A program made the translations under genes and the position numbers. The notes below the pieces were generated by a model. It did not search any database. It was given only the letters and a program-made list of their open reading frames with translations, and was not told where the DNA came from. From Paenibacillus gorillae (GTDB lineage: Bacteria > Bacillota > Bacilli > Paenibacillales > Paenibacillaceae), in the NCBI RefSeq assembly GCF_000513275.1, contig NZ_CBVJ010000129.1, forward strand, positions 62,001 to 126,000: 64,000 nucleotides of DNA, given 5' to 3'. Of the stretch, positions 62,587-64,000 are shown piece by piece; positions within the stretch are counted from its first letter, which is position 1, and each line of letters starts with the position of its first letter.

Positions 62587-63309
62587 TTATATAATAGGCT
62601 GCTTAATTGGCGTACCCGCTTTACGCGGATATTTCTTCGGCGTCGAGTCTCGCTTCTCAATCAGAACGATATGACGTTCGGATTGCTCGTAAGGAAGCTT
62701 GAAATCATGCTCTGCACGAATCTTCCCTTTCAATTCACGAAGGCTGGCTGCTGCCTCGCGAACCTCTTCTCCGCTTTGCGAGCCTTTCATTGCAGCAAAC
62801 GTTCCATGTTTGCGTACGAAAGGCAGACAAAACTCATTCAGCACATTCAACCGTGCAACCGCTCTTGCTGTAACAATATCATACTGGTCACGGTGCTTTG
62901 GCAGTCTCGCGAGATCCTCTGCTCTTCCGTGAACGCATTCCACGTCGGTTAAACCCAACTGTTCCACGAGATGACTCAAAAACTGAATGCGTTTATTTAA
63001 GGAGTCTACGATGACCACTTTCAAATGCGGAAAACAGATCTTTAACGGAATGGATGGAAATCCTGCACCCGATCCGATGTCTGCCAAGCTTCCCGCTTCA
63101 TTAATATTGACGAAAAAGGAAAGCGAGATCGAATCATAGAAATGCTTCTCATATACAGCATCTCTCTCCGTAATGCCCGTCAAATTCATTCGTTCATTCC
63201 ACTCGGCCAATAACCGGTGATACGTATCAAATTGCTCCAACTGACGAGGTGATACTGTTATCCCCTTCTCCTCCATCAGTTGAGTAAACCATTTATGCGT
63301 CTCTTCCAT
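62587..63309 (-). CDS. rsmG: 16S rRNA (guanine-527 N7) methyltransferase RsmG
   Basis: A 240-aa class I methyltransferase (GidB). LADIGSGAGFPSIPLKI is the SAM-binding motif I (about 73-89), with DSLNKRIQFL as motif II and VTARAVARL later. It methylates G527 in the 530 loop of 16S rRNA. It follows mnmG by nine bases and is terminated by the parS hairpin. Confidence 0.97.
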   Translation of the reverse strand: MEETHKWFTQLMEEKGITVSPRQLEQFDTYHRLLAEWNERMNLTGITERDAVYEKHFYDSISLSFFVNINEAGSLADIGSGAGFPSIPLKICFPHLKVVIVDSLNKRIQFLSHLVEQLGLTDVECVHGRAEDLARLPKHRDQYDIVTARAVARLNVLNEFCLPFVRKHGTFAAMKGSQSGEEVREAAASLRELKGKIRAEHDFKLPYEQSERHIVLIEKRDSTPKKYPRKAGTPIKQPII

Positions 63310-63318
63310 TCGTTATGG

Positions 63319-64000
63319 TTATCCTCTCGCCGCGATAACGCGATTATAATGCTCCAAGTAGACAATTAGGATGGAAATGTCAGCTGGCGTTACTCCCGCA
63401 ATACGAGTAGCCTGCCCAATCGACAACGGACGAATGGATGCCAGCTTTTGCTTCGCTTCGGAAGCAAGACCATGGACATCGGAATAATCGATATCATCCG
63501 GAATCTTTTTCTTCTCCATTTTGTTCAAACGCTCTACCTGAATCAATTGCTTTTCAATATAACCGGCATACTTGATTTGAATTTCAACTTGCTCCATCAT
63601 CTCATCCGTCAACGGTAACTCTGAAGGTGACACCTTCTCCAGCATCGCATACGTAATTTCAGGACGGCGAAGCAAAGTCATCGCATCAATGCTATTATTC
63701 GTAATGGCCGAGTTTGCTGCAACCAGCATCGCTTCTGCAGCATCAGGACGAATTTTTGTCGTCCGGAGGCGCTCCACCTCTTGAGAAACAAGCTCCTTCT
63801 TATTCAGAAACGCTTGATAACGCTCTTCTGTAATCAGACCAATCTCATATCCGATTGGCGTAAGACGCAAGTCTGCATTATCGTGACGAAGCAGCAACCG
63901 GTATTCAGCGCGTGAAGTCAGCAGGCGGTAAGGATCATTGGTTCCTTTCGTCACCAGGTCATCAATCATCACGCCGATATAGCCTTGCGAGCGTTCAATA
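63319..64000 (-). CDS. mnmG: tRNA uridine-5-carboxymethylaminomethyl enzyme MnmG, 3' part
   Basis: The C-terminal 226 or so residues of MnmG (GidA), open through the right window edge. [60 protein letters not shown] and a C-terminal [11 protein letters not shown] are diagnostic of the FAD enzyme that, with MnmE, modifies wobble uridines of tRNA. The 5' part lies outside the window. Confidence 0.97.
   Translation of the reverse strand, partial: IERSQGYIGVMIDDLVTKGTNDPYRLLTSRAEYRLLLRHDNADLRLTPIGYEIGLITEERYQAFLNKKELVSQEVERLRTTKIRPDAAEAMLVAANSAITNNSIDAMTLLRRPEITYAMLEKVSPSELPLTDEMMEQVEIQIKYAGYIEKQLIQVERLNKMEKKKIPDDIDYSDVHGLASEAKQKLASIRPLSIGQATRIAGVTPADISILIVYLEHYNRVIAARG

Overview
The window reads as the left flank of the replication origin of a Paenibacillus-like member of the Bacillales. 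The right end carries mnmG (cut by the window edge), rsmG, noc, parA and parB with two parS sites. Further left come yyaC, the rpsF-ssb-rpsR operon, rplI with gdpP and a yybS-like gene, the dnaB-type replicative helicase, purA, and the complete walRKHIJ-htrA cluster followed by rlmH. In B. subtilis this gene set lies just counter-clockwise of oriC, so oriC should lie beyond base 64000. Most genes are on the minus strand, co-directional with a fork moving right to left. Protein sequences, SLH and sortase-type surface proteins and the moderate-to-high GC content favour Paenibacillus over Bacillus, but this is inference from gene content only.

Layout. 1-2734: accessory genes (an unrecognised protein, a GyrI-like effector-binding protein, a DoxX-like membrane protein) and a divergent WYL-type regulator, linked by a perfect 27-bp repeat that contains a likely operator. 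2839-5086: an AT-rich block holding one gene, bounded by near-identical copies of the last bases of rlmH, the layout of an SCC-type cassette. Its gene encodes a SEC-C / helical-repeat / SEC-C protein with a HEPN-like C-terminus. 5066-16990: rlmH, a CxxH/CxxC protein, an acetyl esterase, htrA, walJ, walI, walH, walK, walR and an M23 peptidase. 17135-30065: purA with a PurR-type operator, dnaB, rplI, gdpP, yybS-like, an amidohydrolase, a CBS protein, an LCP enzyme and small conserved proteins. 30331-37873: a CNNM/CBS transporter-like protein, a cation antiporter, an AI-2E family exporter, a type II NADH dehydrogenase with a DUF1641 partner, and the S18-SSB-S6 operon.

38780-44310 is a decayed mobilizable or conjugative element inserted in the core. 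It contains a frameshifted MobA/MobL relaxase, a split unknown gene, a freestanding structured-RNA candidate with its own promoter and terminator, an intact nuclease-fold gene translationally coupled to a replication-initiator-like protein, a broken type IV coupling protein, and a sortase split by a stop codon next to an IPKTG sorting-signal fragment. Near-identical hairpins lie just outside both ends.

44396-64000 returns to chromosomal genes: an SLH surface protein, tRNA-Ser(CGA), a two-component system, a DUF418 protein, a GbsR-regulated glycine betaine transporter (opuA) with a dyad operator, DUF951, MscS, DUF3343, yyaC, DUF4446, a class V aminotransferase, and the chromosome-segregation cluster. 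One parS lies inside parB and a second forms the stem of the rsmG terminator.

The strongest leads are the SCC-like single-gene cassette at the rlmH 3' end and its HEPN/SEC-C protein, and the structured RNA at about 40562-40716.
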